From Kocuria coralli (lineage in GTDB: Bacteria > Actinomycetota > Actinomycetes > Actinomycetales > Micrococcaceae), in assembly GCF_008831305.1 (NCBI RefSeq), contig NZ_ML708613.1, positions 1 through 64,000 on the forward strand: 64,000 nucleotides of DNA, written 5' to 3'. The notes under the pieces are model-generated. The model searched no databases, was not told the DNA's origin, and saw only the letters and a program-made list of their open reading frames with translations. The position numbers and the translations under genes are program-made. Every line of letters starts with the position of its first letter. The stretch's first letter is position 1. Positions 53,223-62,415 of this stretch are shown here, in pieces.

Positions 53223-55898
53223 ATGGGTGACAATGGTGGTCAGGACGACAGCGACCGTCGTCCTGGAACCCTCGAAAGGTTGAGCGTGGCCGAAGATCTC
53301 GTGCGCACACCCCCGCATGACAACGTTGCCGAGCAGTCCGTGCTGGGCGGGATGATGCTGTCCAAGGACGCCATCGCAGATGTGGTCGAGGTGGTGATGG
53401 GCGCGGACTTCTACAAGCCCGCGCACGAGTCGATCTACGAGGCGATCATCAGCCTCTACGGCAAGGGCGAGCCTGCGGACGCCATCACGGTCGCCGACGA
53501 ACTGACCAAGCGCGGCGAACTCGACCATGTGGGCGGCGCGGCTTATCTGCACTCGCTCATCTCCTCCGTCCCCACCGCGGCCAACGCGGGCTTCTATGCG
53601 GAGATCGTCCAAGAACGCGCTGTGCTGCGCCGCCTCGTGGGCGCCGGGACCAAGATCGTGCAGCTGGGGTACTCGCAGGACGGCGAGGTGGAGACCCTGG
53701 TCAACGAGGCGCAGTCCGAGATCATGACCGTGGCCGAGCGCCGCAATGCCGAGGACTACGTGGCGCTCAAGGACGTTGTGGAGGCCACGGTCGAGGAGAT
53801 CGAGGCCGCCGGCGGCAAGTCGGGGATGCAGGGCGTGCCCACCGGATTCGTGGAGTTCGACGAGCTTACCCACGGCCTGCAAGGCGGCCAGATGATCGTC
53901 GTCGCCGCCCGCCCGGCGATGGGCAAATCTACGTTCGCCATTGATATTGCACGTTCAGCGGCGATCAAGCACAACATGACGACGGCGATCTTCTCGCTCG
54001 AGATGGCGCGCAACGAGATCGCGCTGAAGATTCTCTCCGCAGAGGCCACGTTGAACCTGCAGGACCTGCGCAAAGGCGTCCTGCGGGATGAGCAATGGCA
54101 GAAGATCGCATCTACCATGGGCAAGCTGGACTCCGCGCCGCTGTTCATCGACGACTCGCCGAACATGTCTCTGATGGAGATCCGCGCCAAGTGCCGGCGG
54201 CTGAAGCAGAAGAATGACCTGCAGCTGGTGGTACTGGATTACCTGCAGCTGATGAGTTCCGGCAAAAAGGTGGAATCGCGTCAGCAGGAGGTCTCGGAGT
54301 TCTCGCGTGCCCTGAAGCTGCTCGCCAAGGAACTGGATGTCCCGGTGATCGCACTTTCGCAGCTGAACCGTGGTTCTGAGCAGCGCACGGATAAGAGGCC
54401 AATGGTCTCGGACCTTCGTGAATCAGGATGCCTCCCCGCCGACACGAGGATTCTGCGCGCTGATACGGGTGCGGAGACCACCATGGGTGAGCTGTATGCA
54501 TCCGGAGCTCGTGACGTTCCAGTCTGGACTCTCGATGAAAGCATGCGGTATGTAGAAAGGCCGCTAACTCATGTGTTCTCCACCGGAGTGAAACCCGTCT
54601 ATCGCTTGAAGCTCACCTCCGGGCGTGAGATCAGGGCGACGGCGAACCACAAGTTCTTTACCTATGAGGGCTGGATGCCACTCTCTGAGCTGACGGAGGG
54701 GGCCCGGCTGGCAGCACCTCGGCATGTCAACGGGCCTAGTAAACGGGTCCATTGGGAGGACCAGGAGATCATTCTTCTGGCGCATCTCATCGGGGATGGT
54801 TCCTGTATAAAGCGTCAGCCTGTGCGTTACGCCACGAGGGATGAACTGAACATTGCCGCCGTGACGGACGCAGCGCGGCACTTCGGTATCACCACCGTGC
54901 GTGATGACTATTCCGTGGCGAGATGCACGACTATTCGCTTCCCAGCACCGTTCAGGTTGACTCATGGGAGGCGTAACCCGATTGCCAAATGGATGGACGA
55001 GCTTGGGCTGTTCGACAAGCGTAGCTGGCAGAAATTCGTTCCCGCCGATGTATTTGCCTTGCCCAAGCGTCAGATTGCATTGTTCTTGAGCCACCTATGG
55101 GCTACCGACGGATCAGTGACTCTTGATAAAAGCCAGCAGAAGGGCAGAGTATACTACGCTTCGACCTCACTTCAACTCATCAATGATGTGTCTCAGTTAT
55201 TGTTGAGGTTTGGAATCATGAGCCGTATTCGTTATTCGAACCTCAAAGAAATGTATCGACAGGGATATACTCTGGACATTAACGGAGTGGATGATCAGAG
55301 GCGTTTTTTGCAGGAGGTCGGGGTCTTCGGCGAACGTGCTGTACAGGCCGAACGTCTGTCTGAAGTGCTGTCTAGTAAGCGACCTAATACCAATGTGGAT
55401 ACTGTGCCCATCGAGGTATGGGACAAGGTCCGCGGGGTCATGACGGCGACCGGGATGACGGCGCGGGCTTTCCAGGCGGCACTGGGGAATCAGTACTGCG
55501 GGTCAACTCTCTACAAGTCCGCTCCCTCAAGGCAGCGGCTTGCACGAATCGCCGAGATTCTGGACTCCAAGGAGCTGGATCTCGAGGCTACTAATGACGT
55601 CTTCTGGGATCGAATCAAGAGCATTGAGCTAGACGGCGAAGAAGAAGTGTTCGACGCCACCGTGGTGGGTACTCATAACTTCGTGGCCAATGGGATTACC
55701 GTTCACAACTCGATCGAGCAGGATGCGGATATGGTGATCCTGCTGCACCGGGACGACGTCTATGACAAAGAGTCGCCCCGGGCGGGCGAGGCGGATGTGA
55801 TCGTGGCAAAACACCGTAACGGCCCGACCAAGACCATCGTTGTGGCATTCCAGGGGCACTACTCACGTTTCGCGAACATGGCGCACGAGGGATTCTAA
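53223..55898 (+). CDS. dnaB: Replicative DNA helicase DnaB with intein
   Basis: 891 aa precursor; after splicing the helicase is 464 aa. N-terminal domain (PHDNVAEQSVLGGMML), linker, RecA-like domain with Walker A ARPAMGKSTF and the motif QLVVLDYLQLMS, and motif KHRNGPTKT in the C-terminal extein. The intein breaks SDLRESG / SIEQDAD in the conserved ATPase core. DnaB unwinds DNA at the fork; DciA-type loading (DUF721 gene) fits. Follows the ribosomal operon as in other actinobacteria. Confidence 0.96.
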   Translation: MGDNGGQDDSDRRPGTLERLSVAEDLVRTPPHDNVAEQSVLGGMMLSKDAIADVVEVVMGADFYKPAHESIYEAIISLYGKGEPADAITVADELTKRGELDHVGGAAYLHSLISSVPTAANAGFYAEIVQERAVLRRLVGAGTKIVQLGYSQDGEVETLVNEAQSEIMTVAERRNAEDYVALKDVVEATVEEIEAAGGKSGMQGVPTGFVEFDELTHGLQGGQMIVVAARPAMGKSTFAIDIARSAAIKHNMTTAIFSLEMARNEIALKILSAEATLNLQDLRKGVLRDEQWQKIASTMGKLDSAPLFIDDSPNMSLMEIRAKCRRLKQKNDLQLVVLDYLQLMSSGKKVESRQQEVSEFSRALKLLAKELDVPVIALSQLNRGSEQRTDKRPMVSDLRESGCLPADTRILRADTGAETTMGELYASGARDVPVWTLDESMRYVERPLTHVFSTGVKPVYRLKLTSGREIRATANHKFFTYEGWMPLSELTEGARLAAPRHVNGPSKRVHWEDQEIILLAHLIGDGSCIKRQPVRYATRDELNIAAVTDAARHFGITTVRDDYSVARCTTIRFPAPFRLTHGRRNPIAKWMDELGLFDKRSWQKFVPADVFALPKRQIALFLSHLWATDGSVTLDKSQQKGRVYYASTSLQLINDVSQLLLRFGIMSRIRYSNLKEMYRQGYTLDINGVDDQRRFLQEVGVFGERAVQAERLSEVLSSKRPNTNVDTVPIEVWDKVRGVMTATGMTARAFQAALGNQYCGSTLYKSAPSRQRLARIAEILDSKELDLEATNDVFWDRIKSIELDGEEEVFDATVVGTHNFVANGITVHNSIEQDADMVILLHRDDVYDKESPRAGEADVIVAKHRNGPTKTIVVAFQGHYSRFANMAHEGF
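54429..55709 (+). mobile_element. DnaB intein with LAGLIDADG homing endonuclease
   Basis: 427 aa, Cys1 (CLPADTRILR) to Asn427 (GITVHN), followed by Ser+1. Block B has the TxxH motif (TANHKFF); blocks C and E are LLAHLIGDGS and FLSHLWATDGS with both catalytic Asp, so the homing endonuclease may be active. Block F is VFDATVVGTHNFVANG. The DNA is visibly more AT-rich than the flanking exteins, a sign of transfer. Confidence 0.95.
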
Positions 55899-55971
55899 AT
55901 CCGGAGAACCGACCCCCTAAACGACAGTCGAGCCATCCAGCAGACGAAGCGTTTGAGTTGCTGAACCGCCC

Positions 55972-56760
55972 CTACGAGAGATGGGGCCACCGCGGGATCA
56001 TCAGAGGGCTCCCTGATTCCGGGTCGTCGATGATGCGGGCGTTCACGCCGAAAACCGTACTGACGAGCTCCTCGGTGATGACGTCATGGGGCGTCCCGGT
56101 GGCGATGACCTCTCCGTCCTTCATCGCGATGATGTGATCGGCGTAGCGGGCGGCTTGGTTGAGATCGTGGAGTACGGCGACGAGCGTGTGGCTCCGGGTG
56201 CGATTGAGGTTGCGGCAGAGCTCGAGCAGATCGATCTGGTACGAGACGTCGAGGAACGTGGTGGGCTCGTCCAGGAGCAGGATCGGTGTGTCCTGCGCCA
56301 GGGCGACGGCCATCCACACGCGCTGGCGCTGACCACCGGAGAGCTCGTCGACGAGCCTGCCCGACAGGGAACGCACGCCGGTCGCCTCCATCGCGGCGGC
56401 GACCGTCGCCTCATCCTCGGGAGACCAAGGCTTGAGAAGGCTCTGGTGCGGGTAACGCCCGCGCGAGACCAGATCGATGACGCGGATGCCGTCGGGAGCG
56501 ACGGGGCCCTGCGGCAGCAGACCCACCTGCTTCGCCACAGCACGCGTCGGCATCTCATGCAACGCCCGCCCGTCGAGCACCACGGAGCCTTTGGATGGCT
56601 TGATCAACCGGGTGAGGCTCTTCAGCAGCGTTGACTTCCCGCACGCGTTCGGGCCGACGATCACGGTGAATTCGCCATCCGGAATCTCGATGGATACATC
56701 GGAGCAGACGACTTTCTCGCCGTAGGCAAGCTCCACGTGATGGCTCGTCAGGCGGGTCAC
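55972..56760 (-). CDS. Iron-siderophore ABC transporter ATPase
   Basis: 262 aa. Walker A GPNACGKSTLL, signature LSGGQRQRVWMAVAL, Walker B PILLLDEPTT, H-loop VLHDLNQ; the FecE/FepC family. GTG 56760 overlaps the permease stop (GTGA). Last gene of the operon. Confidence 0.93.
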   Translation of the reverse strand: MTRLTSHHVELAYGEKVVCSDVSIEIPDGEFTVIVGPNACGKSTLLKSLTRLIKPSKGSVVLDGRALHEMPTRAVAKQVGLLPQGPVAPDGIRVIDLVSRGRYPHQSLLKPWSPEDEATVAAAMEATGVRSLSGRLVDELSGGQRQRVWMAVALAQDTPILLLDEPTTFLDVSYQIDLLELCRNLNRTRSHTLVAVLHDLNQAARYADHIIAMKDGEVIATGTPHDVITEELVSTVFGVNARIIDDPESGSPLMIPRWPHLS

Positions 56761-57821
56761 TTCTTTCGACCTTCTCTCATCAGCAGCCAGAGGAAATACG
56801 CCCCGCCTATGGACACCGTGACGATACCGACGGGGAGCGGCGAATCGGGGTTGATGCGCTGGGCGACGACGTCGGCGAGCAGCAGCAGGAAGGCGCCGAC
56901 CGCCGCGGTGGGGGCCAAGGCCAGGCCATCCGTCTTCGTCAGCCTCCGCGCGATCTGGGGCGCCGCCAGGGCGATGAACGAGATGGGGCCGACCGTCGCG
57001 GTGGACAGTGCCGTCAGCCCGATACCGGCGACGATGGCGACGATCTGGACGATCCGGACATTCTGTCCCAGGGCCGTGGCGAAGGGGATGCCGATCTGCT
57101 GAAGCCGCATGGGGCGGGCCAAGAGCACTGCCACCACCATGAACAGGACCGATCCGGATGAGGCGAGCGCGAACGTGGACCAGGAAGTGCCCGACAGATT
57201 GCCCGCGCCCCACAGGCTGGCCATGATGGCGTCCTCCACGGTGGCGGTCAGAAGCAGCCACACGTTGAGGGACGCCAGCATGGCGCTGACGCCGATGCCC
57301 ACGATGATCAGGCGCACGCCTCCGGCGAATCCGCGTTTCGAAGCCAGGAAGAAAACGGCGAAGGCGGTGACGATGCCCCCGGCCAGAGCACCGGTCATCG
57401 TGGCGATAGACCCCCCGCCGAGCACCAGCATGACGATGAGCGCGCCCGTGTACGAACCCGTCTGGAAGCCGATGACATCGGGGGAGCCCAGCGGGTTGGA
57501 GGTGAGGTTCTGGAAGATCGCCCCGCTGATGGCCAGGGAGGCCCCGAGGACCAAGGCGATGAGGATACGCGGGGCGCGCCATTCGAGGACGATCATCGTC
57601 GTGAAGCTGTCGCCTTGCCCCCGCAGTGCGGCGATTCCCTCCGCCACCGTGATCTCCGCTGATCCGGACAGCGCACCATAGATCGCGAGGACTACGGCGG
57701 CCGCGCAGATACAAGCGGTGATGACGGCGGGACGGGCGCCGACCAGCAGGAACGGTCGGTCGCGGGGGCCGACACGGAGGATGCGGCGGCCGAAGTCGAG
57801 GTCGGTGTTCGTGATCGTCAC
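56757..57821 (-). CDS. Iron-siderophore ABC permease 2 (FecCD)
   Basis: 354 aa, about ten transmembrane helices, conserved NPLGSPDVIGFQTGSYTGAL and VGPISFIALAAPQIARRL. GTG 57821 overlaps the stop of permease 1 by 4 nt. FepG-like second half of the channel. Confidence 0.92.
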   Translation of the reverse strand: MTITNTDLDFGRRILRVGPRDRPFLLVGARPAVITACICAAAVVLAIYGALSGSAEITVAEGIAALRGQGDSFTTMIVLEWRAPRILIALVLGASLAISGAIFQNLTSNPLGSPDVIGFQTGSYTGALIVMLVLGGGSIATMTGALAGGIVTAFAVFFLASKRGFAGGVRLIIVGIGVSAMLASLNVWLLLTATVEDAIMASLWGAGNLSGTSWSTFALASSGSVLFMVVAVLLARPMRLQQIGIPFATALGQNVRIVQIVAIVAGIGLTALSTATVGPISFIALAAPQIARRLTKTDGLALAPTAAVGAFLLLLADVVAQRINPDSPLPVGIVTVSIGGAYFLWLLMREGRKK

Positions 57822-58873
57822 ACCTCCGGAACGCGGAATCGGCGGACCATGTAGATCAGCAAGGGGGCACCGATGAACGCGGTGACCACGCCGACCGGCA
57901 CCTCGCCCTCCGTCATGACGCGTCCGAGCACATCGGAGAAGCCGAGGATCGCCGGGGCGAGCAGGATGGAGTAGCACATGATCCAGCCCTGGTGCGGTCC
58001 GACGAACATGCGGGAGACATGCGGTGCCATGAGCCCGATGAAGCCGATGGGCCCCGCCGCGGCTGTGGCTCCTCCGGCGAGCAGGGCGATGGCGATGAGC
58101 GCGACGAGGCGGGTCCGGTTGGGGTTGGCCCCCATGGCCACGGCATTGGCCTCTCCCAGGGCGAGCACGTCGAGGGCCCGGGTGCTCGTCAGGGCGATCA
58201 CCAGTCCGATGACGACGAAGGGCGCGATGGCGAGGACGGAATCGAGAGGCTGGGACGCCGTCGTACCCGCCGACCAGCCGCGCATGCGTTCGTAGGTAGC
58301 CGGGTTGGTCAGCAGGACCGCGGAGGTGAAGCCGCTCAGGACCGCGCCCAGGGCGACCCCGGACAGGGTCATCCGGATGGGGTTGCCGCGCAGGGGGCCG
58401 GTGTTGCCGATGATGAACACGGCGAAGGATGTTATGACGGCGCCGGCGAATGACCACCACATGTACTGCGCGATCACGGTGACGTCGAAGAAGGCGATCC
58501 CGACCACGACGAACAGGGAGGCGCCCGAGTTGACGCCGAGGATGCCTGGATCCGTCATCGGATTGCGGGTGACGGCCTGCATGAGGCCTCCCGCGACCCC
58601 CAGCGCCGCGCCCGCCACGAGGACGAGCGCGGTGCGGGGGACACGTGACTGCCACACCACCTGGGAGACGGGATCACCCGCATCCGGATTGATGAGGAAG
58701 TGCCAGACCTCTGCCGGCGAGATCGCGCGCGACCCCACGAGCATGCTGAGCGTGAGCGCTATCAGGCACAGCGCCCCGATGATCAGTGCTCCCCAGAATC
58801 GGGCGCTGCGATGATCGCGGAGGCGGGTTGGCTCTGAGGCGGGTGGCGTTCGGCTGATGGGCGGAGCCGACAT
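57818..58873 (-). CDS. Iron-siderophore ABC permease 1 (FecCD)
   Basis: 351 aa; NPMTDPGILGVNSGASLFVV and GPIGFIGLMAPHVSRMF are the FecCD hallmarks. Forms the channel with permease 2. Begins 7 nt after the binding-protein stop. Confidence 0.93.
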   Translation of the reverse strand: MSAPPISRTPPASEPTRLRDHRSARFWGALIIGALCLIALTLSMLVGSRAISPAEVWHFLINPDAGDPVSQVVWQSRVPRTALVLVAGAALGVAGGLMQAVTRNPMTDPGILGVNSGASLFVVVGIAFFDVTVIAQYMWWSFAGAVITSFAVFIIGNTGPLRGNPIRMTLSGVALGAVLSGFTSAVLLTNPATYERMRGWSAGTTASQPLDSVLAIAPFVVIGLVIALTSTRALDVLALGEANAVAMGANPNRTRLVALIAIALLAGGATAAAGPIGFIGLMAPHVSRMFVGPHQGWIMCYSILLAPAILGFSDVLGRVMTEGEVPVGVVTAFIGAPLLIYMVRRFRVPEV

Positions 58874-58880
58874 CGGCGGC

Positions 58881-59858
58881 TTAGGAGACCGAGGTGTAGT
58901 TTTCGGTCTTCTCCGCCAGATCCGAGAGCCAGTCGGCGTAGTTGCGGCTGGTCATGGCGCCCTTGGAGTACCAGCCGGAGACCTGATCGGCCTCCACCGC
59001 CGGGAGGGTGTCCCAGAGCTCGGCGCTGAAGGGGGCCTCCGGGTCGTAGGACTCGATCAGGATGACGTCGGCCGGGTAGGTGGAAGCCTCCTCCCAGGCG
59101 ACTTCGCCCCATGGGTTGCCCTCGGCGGGCTTGTCGGGGCCGATGATGTTGGCGCCGAGTTCCTGGAGCAGGTCGGCCTGCGGGAAGCCCACGCCGGTGT
59201 AGAGCGCCTCCTTGGTGGGGCTGGCGAGCAGGAAGTCGAGATCCTTGTCGCCGAGGACCGCGGTGAAGTCTTCCTTGGCCTGCGCGAGATCGTCGTCGGC
59301 CTGGACGATGGCGTCCGTCTCGACGTCCGCTCCGAGGAACTCGGCGATCTCACGGGTGGCGGAGATGTTCTCGTCCACGGTGTCCGTGGAGGGAAGGGGC
59401 ACGAAGGGCGCGACGCGCTTCAGCTGTGCATTGACGTCCTCGTCGAACCAGGACCAGCCGTCCTCACTGCCGTTTCCGATCACTGCATCCGGACGGAGCT
59501 GCGCTAGCTTCTCCATATCGATCTCGCCGTCGGAGCCGACCTTCTCGATACCGGAGACATCTGCATCGCCCATGATGGTGGGGTCGTCGCAGCCGAAGCC
59601 GAAGAGGGCGTCGGGTTCCAGGCCGTATTCGTGGAGCGAGCTGTACGCGTAGCAGTCCATCACCAGGGTCTCCGGCTGCTGCTCGAACTCGATCTCGAGA
59701 CCGTCGATGCTCGGGTGGGAGAGGGTGACGGCTCCCGAGTCGCCAGCGGATGCCCCGCCGTCAGCGCCTTCGGCCTCGGACCCGCCTTGGGAATTCGAGC
59801 AGGCCGACAACAGCAGGAGGGCGCCAGCACCTAGGGACAGCAGGGCTCCACGCTTCAC
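58881..59858 (-). CDS. Iron-siderophore substrate-binding lipoprotein
   Basis: 325 aa. Signal peptide with lipobox LSAC, acidic Gly/Ala spacer, then a FecB/FhuD-type two-lobe fold (ETLVMDCYAYSSLHEYGLEPDALFGFG, LAQLRPDAVIGNG, DVILIESYDPEA). Captures a ferric siderophore at the surface and passes it to the permeases. A DtxR-type box is 56 nt upstream. Confidence 0.93.
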   Translation of the reverse strand: MKRGALLSLGAGALLLLSACSNSQGGSEAEGADGGASAGDSGAVTLSHPSIDGLEIEFEQQPETLVMDCYAYSSLHEYGLEPDALFGFGCDDPTIMGDADVSGIEKVGSDGEIDMEKLAQLRPDAVIGNGSEDGWSWFDEDVNAQLKRVAPFVPLPSTDTVDENISATREIAEFLGADVETDAIVQADDDLAQAKEDFTAVLGDKDLDFLLASPTKEALYTGVGFPQADLLQELGANIIGPDKPAEGNPWGEVAWEEASTYPADVILIESYDPEAPFSAELWDTLPAVEADQVSGWYSKGAMTSRNYADWLSDLAEKTENYTSVS

Positions 59859-59913
59859 AGCGACACCCCTTTCATGAGTGCGGATTGTTCGCCCGAGACG
59901 GTAGCAGGATAAC

Positions 59914-59932
59914 TTAGGTTAGGAAAACCTTA
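59914..59932 (-). promoter_or_regulatory. DtxR/IdeR iron box
   Basis: TTAGGTTAGGAAAACCTTA, 16 of 19 matches to the textbook DtxR box. It overlaps the expected promoter of the siderophore operon, so iron-bound DtxR would shut it off. It is also 59 nt from the divergent erm leader. Confidence 0.8.
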
Positions 59933-59951
59933 GTTGATTTGGCATCAGCCC

Positions 59952-59981
59952 TTGTCCCGGCCCCGCGGTCTGTCGTATACC
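59952..59981 (+). promoter_or_regulatory. erm leader promoter
   Basis: TTGTCC (59952-59957), 18-nt spacer and TATACC (59976-59981), about 9 nt before the leader ATG, so the mRNA should begin almost at the leader peptide. Confidence 0.45.
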
Positions 59982-59990
59982 CTGATCCCC

Positions 59991-60059
59991 ATGGCTACAT
60001 ATACGAACTACGCGCTCGTGATGGGGCGCTCCTACGTAGAGCGCGACCGCCGCCGCTGA
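59991..60059 (+). CDS. erm leader peptide
   Basis: 22 codons, starting MATYTNYALVMGRSY and ending DRRR. It lies 150 nt upstream of erm, in a region with several alternative stems. Its codons 12-14 hold GCGCTCC (60026-60032), the exact complement of GGAGCGC at the erm ribosome site. This is the arrangement of macrolide-inducible erm translational attenuators; the stalling motif itself is not proven. Confidence 0.6.
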   Translation: MATYTNYALVMGRSYVERDRRR

Positions 60060-60207
60060 CGGCGCGGTCACCCGTTCTCTACTGCCTGGCGTGAGCGCGC
60101 CGTCACTCCCGAGATGTCCTGCACCTCGGTCGAGTACGCGCAGCTGAATCATTGAATGCACGGTGCTCCGGCATGCCGAGGTGCTCCTCTTACTTCTTGG
60201 AGCGCAC
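60011..60207 (+). promoter_or_regulatory. erm translational attenuator
   Basis: Stems visible: CGCGCTC (60011) with GAGCGCG (60039); TGACGGCGCG (60057) with CGCGCCGTCA (60096). The erm ribosome site GGAGCGCAC (60199) can pair with GCGCTCC (60026) or GTGCTCC (60163, 60181). Ribosome stalling on the leader would free it. Confidence 0.5.
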
Positions 60208-60209
60208 TC

Positions 60210-60971
60210 ATGCCCCGATCCCATTCCGGTGGCCGACACGAACTCGGCCAGAACTTCCTCACCCACAAGCCCACGATCAAGCGCATCGTCGAGATCACCG
60301 CTGCCACGGACGGGGCGATCCTCGAGATCGGCCCCGGCGACGGCGCCCTGACAGGCCCGCTCTCACGGCTGGGCCGGCCCCTCACCGCCGTCGAGATCGA
60401 CGAGCACCGGGTCAGGCGCCTGCGCAAGGCATTCCCTGGTGCACGGATCCTCCACGAGGACGCCCTGCGAGCCGATCTCGCCTCCGCTCCCGTGATCGTC
60501 GGCAACCTCCCGTTCCACCTCACGACCCCTCTGCTTCGGCGGCTTCTGCGCAGTCGCAATTGGACGCATGCGGTCGTCATGACCCAGTGGGAAGTCGCGC
60601 GTAAACGCGCAGGCGTCGGCGGGGCCACGATGATGACCGCCCAGGCGGCCCCCTGGTTCGGCTTCACGCTGCACGGCCGCGTGCCGGCGTCGGGCTTCCG
60701 GCCGATGCCCAGCGTCGACGGCGGCATCCTGGAGATCGTCCGTCGTGGCCCGCCTCTCATCCCGATTGCCGAGCGCGCGGCCTATGAGGCCTTCGTAAAG
60801 AGGGTCTTCACCGGTCGCGGGGCGGACCTCGCCCGGATCCTCGCGGCGGCGTCGTCGCTATCGGTCCGTGAGGCTCGCCTGCTCCTGGACGACGTCGGCT
60901 GCCCCCGCCGGGCCCTCCCGCGTGACCTGGCGGCGGAGCAGTGGGCGGAACTCTGGCGCCGGTTGCCCTAG
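60210..60971 (+). CDS. erm: 23S rRNA (adenine-2058-N6)-methyltransferase, Erm family
   Basis: 253 aa. HELGQNFL start, SAM motif ILEIGPGDGALT, VEIDEHR, catalytic NLPFHLTT, WEVARKRAGVGGATMMTAQ and FRPMPSVDGGILEI, closest in my memory to Erm(X)-type actinobacterial enzymes. Dimethylates A2058 and gives macrolide-lincosamide-streptogramin B resistance. ATG 60210 follows TTGGAG; an upstream in-frame ATG (60156) has no ribosome site. Induction by attenuation is likely. Confidence 0.92.
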   Translation: MPRSHSGGRHELGQNFLTHKPTIKRIVEITAATDGAILEIGPGDGALTGPLSRLGRPLTAVEIDEHRVRRLRKAFPGARILHEDALRADLASAPVIVGNLPFHLTTPLLRRLLRSRNWTHAVVMTQWEVARKRAGVGGATMMTAQAAPWFGFTLHGRVPASGFRPMPSVDGGILEIVRRGPPLIPIAERAAYEAFVKRVFTGRGADLARILAAASSLSVREARLLLDDVGCPRRALPRDLAAEQWAELWRRLP

Positions 60972-60984
60972 CTACACTCGCCCC

Positions 60985-61596
60985 ATGACGCCGACCCATC
61001 GCACCTTCGTCATGACCGAGCTCGAAGGTCGTGCGCCGTACCGGTTGCTCACGGGCTTGGTGATCCCGCGGCCGATCGCGTGGGTGAGCACCGTGGACGA
61101 GCAGGGCAGGGCCAACCTGGCCCCGCACTCGTTCTTCACGGTGGCCTCGGGAGATCCGCCCATCGTCCAGTTCACGTCCGTGGGGCGGAAGGATACGTTG
61201 CGCAATGTTGAGGCGACGGGGGAGTTCGTCGTGAATCTCGTGCCGCATGCGCTGCTGGAGCCGATGAATGCGACGGCGGCCAGGGTGGGCCCGGAGGTCG
61301 ATGAGTTCGGGCTGGCCGGCCTGACGCCGGCACCGTCGCAACAGGTCCGTCCGCCCCGGGTGGCCGAGACGCCGGCGGCCCTGGAGTGCACGGTGCACGA
61401 GGTGATCCCGGTCGGTGATTCCGTCCTGGTGCTCGGCAGGGTGGTGGCCGCCGTCGTCGACGAAGCCATGCTCGACGGCGACCGGCCCGCCGAGGAACGG
61501 CTGGATCCGGTAGGGCGCCTGAGCGGCTCCCGGTATGTCACCTACGGGCGGACCGTGAACCTCGGCCGGCCCGGCGTGCCGGGCACGACATCATGA
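60985..61596 (+). CDS. Flavin reductase-like domain protein
   Basis: 203 aa. FMN-binding split-barrel (flavin_Reduct): RLLTGLVIPRPIAWVSTVDEQGRANLAPHSFFTVASGDPPIVQF, KDTLRNVEATGEFVVNLV. Reduces flavin with NAD(P)H or acts as a flavoprotein itself. TACACT lies 6 nt before the ATG with no ribosome site, so the mRNA may be leaderless. ATGA overlap with the MOSC gene. Confidence 0.85.
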   Translation: MTPTHRTFVMTELEGRAPYRLLTGLVIPRPIAWVSTVDEQGRANLAPHSFFTVASGDPPIVQFTSVGRKDTLRNVEATGEFVVNLVPHALLEPMNATAARVGPEVDEFGLAGLTPAPSQQVRPPRVAETPAALECTVHEVIPVGDSVLVLGRVVAAVVDEAMLDGDRPAEERLDPVGRLSGSRYVTYGRTVNLGRPGVPGTTS

Positions 61597-62279
61597 CCCC
61601 CGCCGTGGAGCGCCTGGGGCTCGTGCCCGTCAAAGGCCTGTCCTGGAATTCCCCCGACCGCATCGAGGTGCAGGCCGGGGGCGTGACGGGCGACCGCCTG
61701 TGGTCGCCCGTCACCTCGGACCTCCGCTGCATCCGGGCCACCGATCACCCCTCGATGGTCGGTGTGGGAGCGGGATCCGAGGACCTGCCGACCGTGGAGC
61801 GGGACGTGCTGTTCCAGGGCGCCGAGCAGATCGTCCACTACTACACGCGCAGGGTCCCGGCGAGGATCTTCGGCGGCAGGCTGGCCGAGCACCTGTCGGA
61901 GGCGGCGGGGCAGCGGCTCCTGCTCGCCCGCGCCGGGGAACCGGGGAGCTTCCTCTGGTCCTCGCCCGTCAGCGTCCTGCTGCGCTCGGAGCTCCCGGGG
62001 CTGCCCGGAGATGTCGACCGTTACCGCGCCAACGTGGTGATCGACGACCGGGACGCTCCGCTCAAGGCCGTCCCGGGCAGCCGGCTGGTGCTGGGCGAGG
62101 TCGTGCTCCGCTTCGAACGGGAACTGGATCGCTGCGTGGTCATCAACCACCACCCGGTGACGGGGCATCGAGACGCCTCCCTGCTCAAGCGGCTCCGACC
62201 GGGAGCCCTGCTGGGCTATGGCTGTAAGGTGCTCCGGGCAGGACCGTTGGGCGTGGGAGCACCGGCCACGATGAGCTGA
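61593..62279 (+). CDS. MOSC domain protein
   Basis: 228 aa. MOSC fold of the YiiM/mARC superfamily with the likely molybdenum-ligand Cys in ELDRCVVINHHPVTG. It lacks the separate N-terminal beta-barrel signature of full mARC. Probably a molybdenum-dependent reductase of N-hydroxylated compounds, with electrons perhaps from the overlapping flavin reductase. Confidence 0.82.
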   Translation: MTPAVERLGLVPVKGLSWNSPDRIEVQAGGVTGDRLWSPVTSDLRCIRATDHPSMVGVGAGSEDLPTVERDVLFQGAEQIVHYYTRRVPARIFGGRLAEHLSEAAGQRLLLARAGEPGSFLWSSPVSVLLRSELPGLPGDVDRYRANVVIDDRDAPLKAVPGSRLVLGEVVLRFERELDRCVVINHHPVTGHRDASLLKRLRPGALLGYGCKVLRAGPLGVGAPATMS

Positions 62280-62415
62280 GGCCCGATCCGTCACCGGTCC
62301 GCCGCATGCACCCGGTGCTCAGGTCCCCTGGGCGCCCACGCCCCGATGACGCGGCACTTCACCGGAATCGCCGTGGCCGCCTCGGGCTGCCACGACCTGA
62401 CTGATTGGAATCACC

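Noticed and set aside
53115-53882. Minus-strand frame of 255 codons over the start of dnaB
   Set aside because: Antisense to certain dnaB sequence and crosses the DnaA-box region.
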